From Hsuehochloa calcarea (taxonomy: Eukaryota; Streptophyta; Magnoliopsida; Poales; Poaceae): a stretch of 64,000 bases of DNA. Location: assembly GCA_036346395.1 (NCBI GenBank), contig CM070599.1:35331232-35395231 (forward strand), read 5' to 3'. The notes beneath the pieces were generated by a model, which was not told the origin of the DNA, made no database searches, and saw only the letters and a program-made list of their open reading frames with translations. How positions within the stretch are numbered: the stretch's first letter is position 1; each line of letters starts with the position of its first letter. Position numbers and translations under genes: made by a program. This document shows, piece by piece, positions 47,655-57,887 of the stretch.

Positions 47655-48130
47655 CCACTAAATAATTACGACTAATTAATTAGCACTAAACTAATTCATT
47701 ACTACTGAACTAACTAATTACGACTAATTAACTATCTCTAAACTAACTAATTACGGTTGATTAATTACCACTACAAAATACCAGTACTTTATTTCCACTA
47801 ACTTGATATGTTGGAACGATGAGTACTAAACTAATTACGACTAATTAATTAGCACTAAACTAATTTATTACTAGTGAACTAACTAATTACGACTAATTAG
47901 CTATCTATAAACTAACTAATTACGGTTCATTAATTACCACTAAAAAATACCAGTACTTTATTTCCACTTACTTCATATGCTGTAACGATGACTACTAAAC
48001 TAATTACGACTAATTAATTAGCACTAAACTAATTTATTACTACTCGACTAACTAATTACTACTAATTAATTACCCATAAACTATCTAATTACGACTAGCT
48101 AACAAAGACTAACTAATTACGACTACGGCA
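47655..48130. repeat. 169-bp tandem repeat, about 2.9 copies
   Basis: Three units rich in ctaattacgactaattaatt words; the landmark ccagtactttatttccact recurs at 47781 and 47950 (period 169). It lies just upstream of the minus-strand ORF start. Confidence 0.8.
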
Positions 48131-48161
48131 ATAACGGCAAAAGCATAACACAAATTACCTG

Positions 48162-48230
48162 CCCTTCGGAGGAAGTAATAAATCACCCTTCGGAGGAAGT
48201 AATAAATCACCCTTCGGAGGAAGTAATAAA
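48162..48230. repeat. 24-bp tandem repeat, about 2.9 copies
   Basis: Unit cccttcggaggaagtaataa plus atca, starting at 48162, 48186 and 48210, essentially identical. It lies between the TATA box and the 169-bp array, so it falls in the probable leader of the minus-strand gene. Confidence 0.9.
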
Positions 48231-48324
48231 ATTAATTATGTTACGTTCTCTGAGTTCTCAGCGACGAGCGCAAGAACGAGAATCAAACGCAATTGATATG
48301 ACCAAGAGCGAGTGCGAGTCCCAG

Positions 48325-48331
48325 ATTTATA
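48325..48331 (-). promoter_or_regulatory. TATA box for the minus-strand gene in the MULE
   Basis: Minus-strand TATAAAT in the context CTCGGCTATAAATCTGGG, about 700 bp upstream of the ATG at 47627 and inside the right subterminal region, where MULE promoters usually lie. Confidence 0.4.
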
Positions 48332-48479
48332 GCCGAGTGGAGGAGTCGCGCCTTGGCGCCGGAATTCGTAAGCATTGGCGCCGAATTCTGGATAGGGCGA
48401 CAGATGTGCGGAGGAGGAAGGATGGACGGTGGAAAATAGGGCCACCAACGATTTTTAAGCCCGCCAGGCCAGGTGGTTC

Positions 48480-48720
48480 GCAGGTGTGCGCAGGCGCTGG
48501 CGCTAGCGGTTGGCATTGCTTGAGCGCGCTGCGGCGCGGCGCGCGCTGCACACGCTGGCGCGGGCAGTTCGCTCGCGCTGGCCGCGCGCTGGCGGGCGCG
48601 CGGCGCGTTATGCTGGCGCGCGCGCAGCGCTCGCGCGCCGCCACGCTGGCGCCGCGCACATGCGCGCGGCGCGCGCGCCACCTGCGTCGGCCCGGCGCGC
48701 TGGCGCTGCGCCGCGGCGCC
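48480..48720. other. Extremely GC-rich block
   Basis: Dense gctggcgcg / gcgcgc words across 240 bp, unlike the AT-rich flanks. ORFs on both strands here are composition artefacts. It is probably part of the right subterminal region of the MULE. Confidence 0.7.
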
Positions 48721-49090
48721 AACTCGTTATTTCTGCAAATACGATATCGGGCTGGTCAAAACCGCAAATACGATATCAAAATCGGCCGTATCGGCCAAAA
48801 ATTTAATATGGTTGGTACGGACTATACCATCATTTATACTGGTATAGAGTAATTTTACGTACCGTATTAGCCTTAATACCGATCATACCGGCTCGATACC
48901 GGTGGAATTAATAATACTGACTATTAAACTATATATTATATTTGATAGCACTTCTATATATTTGAAATAGTACTATAAATGATATATATATATATAACGA
49001 TACACCGGTATGGATCGGTACTGAACTTACCGTTTCAAGAACTAAATCGATATGACCTCCAGTACGTTACTAACAAGTTTGGTGGCAATT

Positions 49091-49315
49091 CCCGCTGTGG
49101 GGGCGGGATCCGTGGGGAATATCCTTATGGGTAAGGACGGGTTTGTCCTCCCCTGCAGAACAATATGTGTAAATACTTATAAATTAATAAATAAAGTCAC
49201 ATAATTTTCTCAAAAAATTTAAACCTACGCTTTAAACCCTTCAGATCCCCGAGGAGACAGGTTCACGCGGGGACGGGGGCGGGGACGGGGCCATCTGCCC
49301 CCGCGAGGCCTAGCA
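49091..49315. repeat. Decayed GGGGACGGGG-ended repeat
   Basis: The left side has gtgggggcgggatccgtgggga and the right side has gcggggacgggggcggggac, with an AT-rich centre. This pattern is common for small grass transposons with gcgggga-type ends; the family is uncertain. Confidence 0.4.
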
Positions 49316-51069
49316 GGTTAGCTGGGCGGTGCTAGCGGGGGTCCACCTCTAGGCTGCACGGCTTGTATTGGGCTCTCTAGGCCGTCCGTCCTGGAGAACT
49401 GATGTTCTGTAGTCTGCGGTGCAGTTGGACAGGAAATACCTGGGAGCGCGCTAACAACGGGGCCCTTACCATGGGGCAAAATAAATCTCTTTTTCTCTCT
49501 AAATGAAAGGGCACCGTGGAACAATAGCTGCTGCATTTGCTCCTCACATAGAGCGATACGATGATGGGGGCGGCGTAGAGCGTGGCATTTGACTTGTCAA
49601 CGGTTGTACAGATGTTTCCACCCCCCTCCCTTGAATTCCATTCTGGCAAACATACCTGCAATAGCATTTAGCAGCCATCGGACGCCTCCGGCTCCATCCA
49701 TCCAGGAACAAAAACCCAAAATTGCATCACAACCCATTGAACCAGCTACAAGCCGTGCAAACATATGCAGGGAATGTACGCGGACATATATTAAGTATCT
49801 ATATCTTCGTACGCGTTGCCAGTTGCTGCCTTGTTACTGTTGGCTCCCCCTCCCCTGTCTTCTTCTGCCCAGGAGCACATCATCTCTACCGCATGTAGCC
49901 ATCATTCATGCATTCCCCAAACCTTTCTGACTTGCACGGCCACAAATTCACAGGTCGCAACCACACGAATAAAAATATCTGAAAACGAATGTGTAATTTC
50001 TTACTTGGGTGCGTCTATACAATATTCGACTATTTTCTCAACCCAAAACAGTTAAATTTTAGTTTACTTATAACTTTATTATATATAAATTACAAGAATT
50101 TATGTATATAATTTTTGTTCTTGATCACTGTAATTATTATCGAAAGTCTTAATAACCCATATTTTCATCACATGATTCAAAATCTAATATATACTATGAG
50201 ATATTTAGCGAAAACAAAGATAAAAATAAAATTCTGTACCAACAAAATACGGCAATGTGGTTAACTCGTTATGGTCCAAAAAAAAATTTATAATAAATTC
50301 GGACCCAATTCATCGTATGAGAAGAAATGCAAATCTCAAAGCATATCAGACGGATGAAAATTCGACTATTTTGACAAAAGAAAACAGTCGAATAATATTT
50401 AGCAAATCTCCAGAGAAGACGGTATTATCGGTCGAACCATGAATTTTTAAGTAAAATTATAAGGTCAGAAAATCGATTATTTACTGAAAAAAGTACGATA
50501 GTTTTTTTTTTAGCAATTGTGTTCTTTCTGGCTTTACGAGTTTGCTCTGTTTTTTTCTTCTTTCGGTTGTCCGTCGGTGAGTTGTTATAGCAGCATCGAA
50601 CAATATCAAAACATCTGTGCGATGGCTATGATGTTTAATAGTTCAGGGTCAATTCTCAGAAAGAGAAGTTTTAACCTACAGATATAGCATCACTCCTTGG
50701 TTTCGTCTTTCTGATCAGCTGTCATGTCTATAACGACATCAATAAAAAAAGGTACTAACAATGGATGTATACTGTATCACCAGTGACCAGACTAACGTAC
50801 AAGTACGAAGAACAATCTAGAACACATGAGGATTGTAATTTGATTTTGCTTTGATTCTTCAGACATCATGAGTTCATGACCGAACGTTGGGAAAAGGAAG
50901 TTTCAACTTACTGAACTTGAGGCCCTCGCTGGTGCATATGTGAGCAATTTGGTCCATTTTTTTGCACTGCAGATGGAACATACTCTGATGATACCATTTG
51001 CAACGCCTCAAAAGTCTTATACACTGTGGAACTTTGGGTTGTTCAAAGTAGGGCTGGACAGGCTGTGTT
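49316..51069. other. Unassigned intergenic DNA
   Basis: No gene recognised. Mostly AT-rich after 50000. Confidence 0.4.
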
Positions 51070-51074
51070 GGAGT

Positions 51075-51240
51075 ATCAAAATTGTATTCTGGTTTCTGCC
51101 AATCGGTGCTTACTTTTTTGAGTGGCACACAATTTGTGATTTGAAGTCAAAATTGTTTTGTTTCCAACCAGAAAGAAGGAGCACCTTGACGAGAAGTTCT
51201 CGGAGCTAGCAATGTCTGCATTTGCTCGACAAGATTTTTT
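51075..51240. repeat. Dispersed unit, copy 1 (related to 57440-57815)
   Basis: Contains ttctgccaatcggtgcttac, gtgatttgaagtcaaaatt and gaagttctcggagctagc, in the same order as two tandem copies on the far side of the MULE. Not coding as far as I can see. Confidence 0.7.
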
Positions 51241-51658
51241 TTACGGTACACCACCTTTCATAGGAGCCGTTGGTTTTCTTTGATCTGATGGCTATAATGA
51301 TCTATTACCATGTAGGGGGTAAGAGGTCACTTTGACCTTCTAAAGGTTAATGTTGTCTTTGTACATGATTGCTTTACATTAATAGGATAGTGTCAAATGG
51401 AAAGAGTCAACGTATGAAAGGAAAGAGAGTAATTATAGTTAATATCGTCCTTCCAAAAAATGCATTAACATTACTAGATTAAATTATACATAGGCATTCA
51501 TTCATAATGGTAGATCCACGTTGCAACAAAATAATAGATCTCAAATTGCTTTTGTATGGAAGCAAATATATTTCAAATTAATATTTATTTAATGTAGATG
51601 TCTTATGTTGGAACTTTTTTTAAAGTGAAAATTGATAGTTAATTCTATGTTTTTTATA

Positions 51659-51821
51659 GGGAAAATTGGCTCAGTAACATAACGTTCATGCGCATTTAGA
51701 GGAATGACACTCCGTTCGCGAGGCATTGCAAAACAACACAGCGAAGACAAGAAATTATGCCGAATGATATTGCCATCACTTTCCGCCAGTTACCATGTTG
51801 TTTGCACACATTTGACTGGTG
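51659..51821 (+). repeat. MULE left terminal inverted repeat
   Basis: Pairs with 56784-56946. Contains gaggaatgacactc and the atgttgtttgcacacat phrase. It probably carries the promoter of the GRF gene that starts 260 bp further in. Confidence 0.9.
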
Positions 51822-52083
51822 AAAAGACTAGTGTACCCTTTCCATCCGACTGCAGAGGTGAAATGGATCCGTCCTCACCCCGTATAAAGGCTAGTTTACC
51901 CTTTCCATCCTAATTTTTCTCCGTTTCGCTCATCGTCTCCCTCGCCTTTTTTTTCATGCTGCTCTCTCTCCTTGCCTTTGGTTCATTTTCACGCGATTCT
52001 CTCCTAATTGGTTTCCTGGACTCTGGTTCGTTTTCTCTCTTTTATGCTTCCTTTGCCTTCGGTTGAGCTCAAAATTCGTGGAA

Positions 52084-52541
52084 ATGAGCCAAGGAGGGGA
52101 CATATATTTCTCTACTCCATCTGTGAAGTGCCCAAATTGCTATTTGGTGGTGAGGCACAGGACGTCCAGCTCTCGGAAAAATCCAGGCCGTATGTACTAC
52201 AAATGCCCTATGTATGCAGTAAGTACTTGGATTCAGGATCCCATTTGGTTTTTTCTCTGTGAAGAAATTTTAATTTTGTAGTTGATCTGCTATTCACCCA
52301 ATTTTGAAAGGAAGTTGGGAATGTGTGTGCATTTTGGCGATGGGCAGAAGAGCTAGAGTCGGTCCAAGAGGCTAAAGACTGTGCACAACGTGATGAAAGA
52401 AGTAGAGTGGTGGATGTCAGAAGGATAATAGAGAGGGTTAAGAGAATGGAGGCCAATGTTGTCGGAAGGTTGGAATACAAGATTAATTTGATGATTGCTG
52501 TAATTTTGTTTCTTGTTGTTATTGTGATTTTGAAACTGTGA
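52084..52541 (+). CDS. GRF zinc-finger, coiled-coil, single-TM protein (MULE-borne)
   Basis: Exon 1 is 52084-52218 and exon 2 is 52311-52541; the 92-bp intron has GCA|GTAAGT and GAAAG|GAA, giving an intact 121-aa protein. Residues 16-60 form a GRF-type zinc finger: CPNC (16-19), the signature SSSRKNPGRMYYKCP (28-42) with Cys41, and C51 followed by AFWRWAEEL. These fingers are known to bind nucleic acid in proteins such as APE2 and TOP3A. Residues 62-104 are charged and helical (VVDVRRIIERVKRMEA), a likely coiled coil, and 105-119 are a hydrophobic segment ending at the C-terminus, a probable tail anchor. Similar small GRF-TM proteins are abundant in grass genomes. It is convergent to the transposase. 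Unlike the transposase, its frame is undamaged. Confidence 0.8.
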
Positions 52542-52650
52542 TGTAATGGTCATATTAAAATGATTGAGAATGTGTCTTGCTGTTATTGCATTGAATGACC
52601 TTGTGGTGTTTCAGTTGGTCTCAAATTACAGTAACAAGCATCATCTCAAG

Positions 52651-52985
52651 AGATGTTTCAGTACAAAATAACAGATTACAGTAAGAATCATCATCTCAAA
52701 ATGACATGTTTCAGTGCAAAGCATACCACCAGGTTTCAGTACAAGGATAATTACAGCCACAGTGCAAAGCATTTTCACAATAGATGTTTTAGTACAAAAT
52801 AACAGATTATAGCAAGAAGCATCATCTCAAAATGACATGTTTCAGTACAAAGCATACCACCAGGTTTCAGTACAAGGATAATGACAGCCACAATGCAAAG
52901 CATGTTGACAAGAGATGTTTCAGTACAAAATAACAGATTACAGTAAGAAGCATCATCTCAAAATAATATATTTCAGTACAAAGCA
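52651..52985. repeat. 131-bp tandem repeat, about 2.6 copies
   Basis: Units start agatgttt(c/t)agtacaaaat at 52651, 52782 and 52913. Internal words tttcagtacaa and catcatctcaaaat recur. It lies between the two convergent MULE genes, a place for 3' ends. Confidence 0.85.
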
Positions 52986-53235
52986 TGTTCATAACATCAG
53001 ATTATAGATGATCATCAGAACATAGCATCATCATATATTGTCTGAGGTCTGTTTGCCCCCTGCCTTTCTTGGTGATGTTCTCCTGGTTTGTGAGGATGCT
53101 ATTAGAAGTTGAGTGGCCAGGGGCCTCTTCATGGCCCTAGTAGTGGGAGCTCTTGTTTCTTCATTAGAAGTGATTTTTTCCCTTGGTTGCCCTGCATACA
53201 TGATGGAACTATATCGAAGGGAAGGAATCGAATTA

Positions 53236-53236
<1 letters not shown>

Positions 53237-53278
<42 letters not shown>
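53237..53278. repeat. (TA)n microsatellite
   Basis: About 21 uninterrupted TA units between the convergent MULE genes. Confidence 0.95.
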
Positions 53279-53281
<3 letters not shown>

Positions 53282-53410
53282 AAATGACTGAAGTAGCTGA
53301 AAGGGAAAAAAAAATGACCTTTTTGTAGTTGTTCCTACAGTTGGTAATGCTAGTTCATCTTGACCATCTTGTGTAGTCTTCTTCTTGCACACTATTTTCT
53401 TGCAGACACT

Positions 53411-56042
53411 TCATGTAAGTAACAGTCTAAATAATTTAAGTGGCACAACAATAATGTAACAAATAGGGAACTTTTTGTTAGTTGGTGTTTGAGCTGCAGC
53501 TTCTTCCCCCACTACTGGTACACTGTTTTTGCACCCCTTCTGGCGATGTCCAACTTCATCACACCACTTGCACCGTTGTCTTGTTCTAAAGGGTTGCTCT
53601 AGATGGTCCTTGTACCTTTGTATTTTTGTCCTACCAGCTGGCCTCTTCAACTTTGGTGGGTAAAGCTTGAAACCAGGGTCAAAACTTTCCCATTGAGACT
53701 TATCAGGAATTTGCCTGAATACACCAGCATAGGCAGCCTTGAACTTATCAACTCTGAAGTAATCATCGACAAAGTCCTCAAGATTGCCCCTTGTGTGGCA
53801 TATGAATGCTATTGCATGATTGCAAGGTTTACCAGTGATTTGCGTTTTCAGGAGCACATCTTCTCATCCAACTCCACTCATATCTTGTGTCATTTGTTGT
53901 TGCTTAAAGAGTGGAAACCTCAGCACCAGTGGGGCTACATCTAGTGATCCTATATCCCTTCAAGCCCCTACTATTGGCATTCGACTCTTTAATAATATGT
54001 GGCAGTATCTTACCTTCTCACTTCTTGCAATTCTACCCCTCAACTCCATTTTGACAACTATATATTGTCTAATCATGTCTAAAAGCTCTACAATTGGAAG
54101 CCCTTTGTAAGCATTTATCTTGATGTTAAAGGATTCATATATGTTGTTGTTGATGTAGTCAACTTTGCATATTCCATTGAACATAATCTTGCTCCATTTA
54201 TGTGGGTGATATGTGTGCAACCACTGCATGAGCTCTGGACAGGAAGATGCAATCAAACTCATGTGACCTTGGAATTTTGTTTGGTTATAGGATCTTGCAG
54301 CTGGCCACATGTTCTTGTCAATGACAGGGCCTCTGAATTTTTTTCTTCAAGTTCCTCTAGAGATGTAGCATGCACTCCCTGTGCTCAACTCCATCTGTGA
54401 GCACATTGTTGATAGCTGGCTCAAGCCCCTTGCAAGTATCAGTATGGATTGCCAAGCTAGATGGTGTACCAATGGCTACCTTCACCCTCTCCATGAACAT
54501 TCCCAATTTTGCAGTGTCTCAAAGTCAAATATGGCCCAACAAACTGAAACATCTAGTTATGACCATCTACTACTATTGCAGATGTTAATGGACCCTTATA
54601 CTTCCCTGTTAAATGTGTGGAGCTCACTCCCAGGTATGGTCTACATCCATACAAAAACCCATCAATGTAGGGCTTGAATGCAACACAAAGACTCTGTTTA
54701 AGATACACCTTCCTTTTACCAGTGTGTACTCTATGTCAACCATACTGTCGGGACACTTCTTCTCAACCTCTGCTTTGAAGCTGTACAATAGGTTGAAACT
54801 ATCATCCTAGGAGTCTTGTATTTCCTCTAATGCAGCCTCCTTTGCAGCTCAAACTTTGAAGTAACTGACATCGACATGAAACTTCTCTTGGAGTCTCATT
54901 TTTAATTATTTGGGACCAAGAGATGGATCCTCAATCAGCCAGTCCTTGACATGACCTGCACACCATTTGTATGAGGCCATCTTGCCCCCCACAAAACTTG
55001 TGGTGGAGAAAGTATGCTGTGCTGCAATTACCTTCACTTGCAAAAAGGACCAAATAGTAACCAACTTTTCAAAGTAAGATTGAAGTACTATGAAATGTGC
55101 TTGTAATTGCCAATGCCTTGTAAGTTATGTTATCCTGCAACCTTGATGCATGAATTCTCCAATTGCAGTCTGGATGGATGCAAGATGCTGCAAACCTCTT
55201 CCGCTCACTATAGTCAACGTTATACTCAAACTCATTTAAAATTTCATAATGTCTAAGGGCTCGTTTGAAAGTACTTTAGTCAGCAAAGATAGAATCCACT
55301 TGTACTACCGGATTATTAAGGTCAATCACAAGGAGGGGCTCCAATTGAGCTTCATCATTAACCTCCTCGTCAAGCTGCTCCTCATCCTCAGCAGGATCAT
55401 ATTCAGATACATTGTCATCTGGGTCAGAAGGGTTGTACATGCCCTCATCATCCACTCCAACATGGTCCTCCTCCTCACTTTCTGACTCACTCATATTATT
55501 TGGCTCACTCTCATTATCTTGCTTATTCACACTATTTGCCTCACTAACATTATTTGGTTCACTAGTAGGTGGAGACTCAATTTGTGGCTTACTGAGGGAA
55601 AGAACTAGAACCTGCTAAAATTCATTGCTAGCTTGGCTACATGGATCCATTGCTAGGTTGTCAACCGTACTGCAATCTAGCTGTGATACCTCCATGCCTA
55701 GCAATGGGCCGCCTTCCCAATATGGAGCTACATTCATCACCTGCACATTTAGCAAGCCCCTTCTATTTTTCTCTAATGCAAATGCGCTATCCAAGACTGC
55801 ATCAGACTTATGTCGATGTGCTCGCTAATGACATCATTCCAACGGGACATAAAGAGATATTGCCGACTTCTCCACTTGAATTATGAGCGCAACAATGCAA
55901 TGAAATCCCCTATTTTGAAATTCCCTGAGTCTATTACCTTCTGCACCCACTTAGCTTTGCTGTATTCGATCCTATCCCTATCGGGCTTTGCCATGTAGGA
56001 GCCAACTCTAACACTTAGCCGTATAGCCTTGGTAGGATCCAT
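53411..56042 (-). pseudogene. mudrA-like transposase, decayed
   Basis: Minus strand, several frames. N-terminal MDPTKAIRLSVRVGSY starts at 56042. An acidic linker follows (SESESEEEDHVGVDDEG; about 55530-55280). Next is the MuDR zinc-binding segment with FAASCIHPDCNWRIHASRL (about 55210-55140). The DDE core start at about 54640-54530 reads STHLTGKYKGPL; the usual catalytic Asp before THLTG is Ser, and an in-frame stop follows VVDGHN. Then VDYINNNIYESFN (about 54150), the SWIM finger TGKPCNHAIAFI (about 53835) and a CCHC knuckle, CKWCDEVGHRQKGC (53531-53573). The domain order is that of an autonomous MULE transposase, but lost catalytic residues, stops and frameshifts make it inactive. Confidence 0.88.
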
Positions 56043-56154
56043 CCTACCACAATAATGAAATATATTGCAAGACATAAATAAAGCACTGTCTACTGTAAAT
56101 AATGCAATTAAATGTGATAAATCAACAACCCCCTTTTCCCAATAGTAAGCACGA

Positions 56155-56400
56155 TTCACAAATTCGGAACCCTAATTCCACAAATCGGCAACCCTAATCC
56201 CACCCATTCCCCAAATATTAAACACGATACACAAATCAAAAACCCTAATTCCACCCATTCCCCAAATATTAAGCACGACTCACAAATCAGAAACCCAAAT
56301 TCCACCCATTCCCCAAATATTAAGCACGACTCACAAATCGAAAACCCTAATTCCACCCATCTCCCAAATAAAAAGTACGATATACAAATCCTTACCCATT
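56155..56400. repeat. 51-bp minisatellite at the transposase 5' end
   Basis: Four to five units with cccattccccaaatatta at 56203, 56254 and 56305 and a variant at 56356. The period of 51 keeps the minus-strand frame open, repeating the 17-residue block LIFGEWVELGFLICESC. It sits between the right TIR and the transposase ATG, so it may be leader sequence or an extra 5' exon. Confidence 0.85.
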
Positions 56401-56749
56401 TGGCACCCATGAAGCCGAACTTGTCACATCTTCGGGGAACCTCTCCGCCACAGTCTTGGTCGGACTCCTCAATCTGGGTTTGCCCGGACTCATTACTACA
56501 ACTCGATCTACTCGGGAGAGGAGGAAGATGCTTCACTTCTCAGGAGAGGAAGATGCTGCAGAGGAGCACCTATACCGTACTGTAGTGGTGGTAGCGCCCG
56601 AGCGCGGTCGTTGCGGTGGTGGAGTGGAGGGTGGAGAGGAGTGGAATCGCAGTGTCCGAGTGGGAGAGAAAACGAGACAAGTGGAAAAGCAGACCGATCT
56701 GGTCAGGATTAGGTCAACAACCCGAGACCGAAGGGGCAATAGTGTCGTT

Positions 56750-56774
56750 TCCTTCTCTCTCTCTCTCTCTCTCA
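56750..56774. repeat. CT microsatellite
   Basis: A run of CT dinucleotides at the inner edge of the right TIR; the left TIR lacks it. Confidence 0.9.
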
Positions 56775-56783
56775 CGCGCGCGC

Positions 56784-56946
56784 AACTAGTCAGATGTGCG
56801 CAAACGACATGGTAACTTATGAAAAGTGACGACAATGTCATTCGACATAATTTCTTATCTTCGTGGTGTTTTTTTGTAGTGCCTCACAAACAGAGTGTCA
56901 TTCCTCTAAATACGTCTGGACGTTATGTTACTGAGCCAATTTTCCC
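56784..56946 (-). repeat. MULE right terminal inverted repeat
   Basis: Complement of 51659-51821 with scattered mismatches. Ends in ccaattttccc, followed by the duplicated TTTTTATA. Confidence 0.9.
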
Positions 56947-56954
56947 TTTTTATA

Positions 56955-57439
56955 ATATCTCGTTATTCATAATTCAATTTCGAAACTTTACTTCAACCTA
57001 TTATAATTTTTTTAAACTCAATTGCAATTTGTTAAAATATGGATCACTTTAATTTTTGAATTAGTCTGGAATACGTATATCAAATTCAATAAGAAATATG
57101 GTTTACATATATTTTCTTCTCAACCTATTTGAACTAATTTTGAAACATCAAAGTGTCCATACCGTTGAAACTATTTAAACAAGTTTGTCATTGTTTGGTA
57201 TGGAAGGATGTATACCCATTTAGTACTTTACTTTCTTAGGTGTGTACCTTAATTAGCTTCTGGTTTTCTTACAAGTAATATTCGCATTTGGCCAAAACTA
57301 ACCTCACTATATCAATGTTTGAGATTGAAATCCACTCTTACCCTAGAGTGGCAAGCGATGTACCCTAAAAGATCTCATTTGACAAAGTTTTTCCCCAAAA
57401 ACAAATTATGTAAGACAACAACCGAAAAAATGTAGTATG
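56955..57439. other. Unassigned AT-rich DNA
   Basis: Host flank of the MULE. No feature recognised. Confidence 0.4.
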
Positions 57440-57815
57440 GTTTCTGCCAATCTGTGCTTACTTTCTTGAGTGACACAGTCTGTGATTTGAAGTCAAAATT
57501 ATTTTTTTCCAAGCAGAGATAAGTAGCACCTGGACGTGAAGAAGTAGCACCTGGACGTGAAGTTCTCAGAGCTAGATATGTCTGCATTTGACAAAGTTTT
57601 TATATGAAAAAATAACAAATCATGTCAAGACAACAATCGAAAAATTGCAGTATGATATCTGCCAATCTGTTCTTACTTTCTTGAGTGACACACAATATGT
57701 GATTTGGAGTAAAAATATTTTGTTTCCAAGCAAAAATAAGGAGCACCTGGACGTGAAGTTCTCGGAGCTAGCTGTATGTCTGTATTTGACAAAGATTTTA
57801 CCTGCATAAATAACA
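57440..57815. repeat. Dispersed unit, tandem copies 2 and 3
   Basis: Two ~216-bp units (tctgccaatctg at 57442 and 57658), each with cttactttcttgagtgacac, a gtgattt(g)aag-like phrase and agcacctggacgtgaagttc. Copy 2 also has a 21-bp internal duplication (agtagcacctggacgtgaag) at about 57520-57562. Copy 1 is at 51075-51240. Confidence 0.75.
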
Positions 57816-57887
57816 AACCATGTCAAGACAACAATGGAGACACTAAGAATTTCAATGATTCTATAGCATTGTAAATTGCCGATCAAT

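Larger units (their letters stand above)
45453..49080. mobile_element. MULE-like element carrying a plant-mobile-domain gene
   Basis: Flanked by the 10-bp direct repeat GGTGGCAATT (45443-45452 and 49081-49090), which suits the 9-10 bp duplication of Mutator-like elements. Subterminal regions share a perfect 27-bp inverted repeat (45489-45515 and 48777-48803; core ttttggccgatacggccga) inside longer, looser inverted similarity rich in tactggtat words. The interior holds a plus-strand plant-mobile-domain pseudogene, a minus-strand broken ORF, two tandem arrays and a very GC-rich block. No mudrA transposase is visible. The outermost ends match only weakly, so the class assignment rests mainly on the target duplication and cargo. 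Confidence 0.68.
51659..56946. mobile_element. MULE with mudrA-like and GRF zinc-finger genes
   Basis: Terminal inverted repeats of about 163 bp (51659-51821 and 56784-56946) both begin gggaaaattggctcagtaac on their own strands and match at most positions throughout. The flanks are TTTTTATA at 51651-51658 and 56947-56954, extendable to 9 bp with one mismatch, as expected for a Mutator-like element. Two convergent genes fill it: an intact small GRF zinc-finger gene from the left TIR and a decayed mudrA-like transposase from the right TIR. A tandem repeat and a TA microsatellite lie between them. The layout parallels maize MuDR, with a GRF/transmembrane gene in the mudrB position. Confidence 0.9.

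Noticed and set aside
48238..48852. 204-codon Arg/Ala-rich plus-strand ORF and minus-strand counterparts
   Set aside because: Open in nearly all frames because of extreme GC content; no domain.
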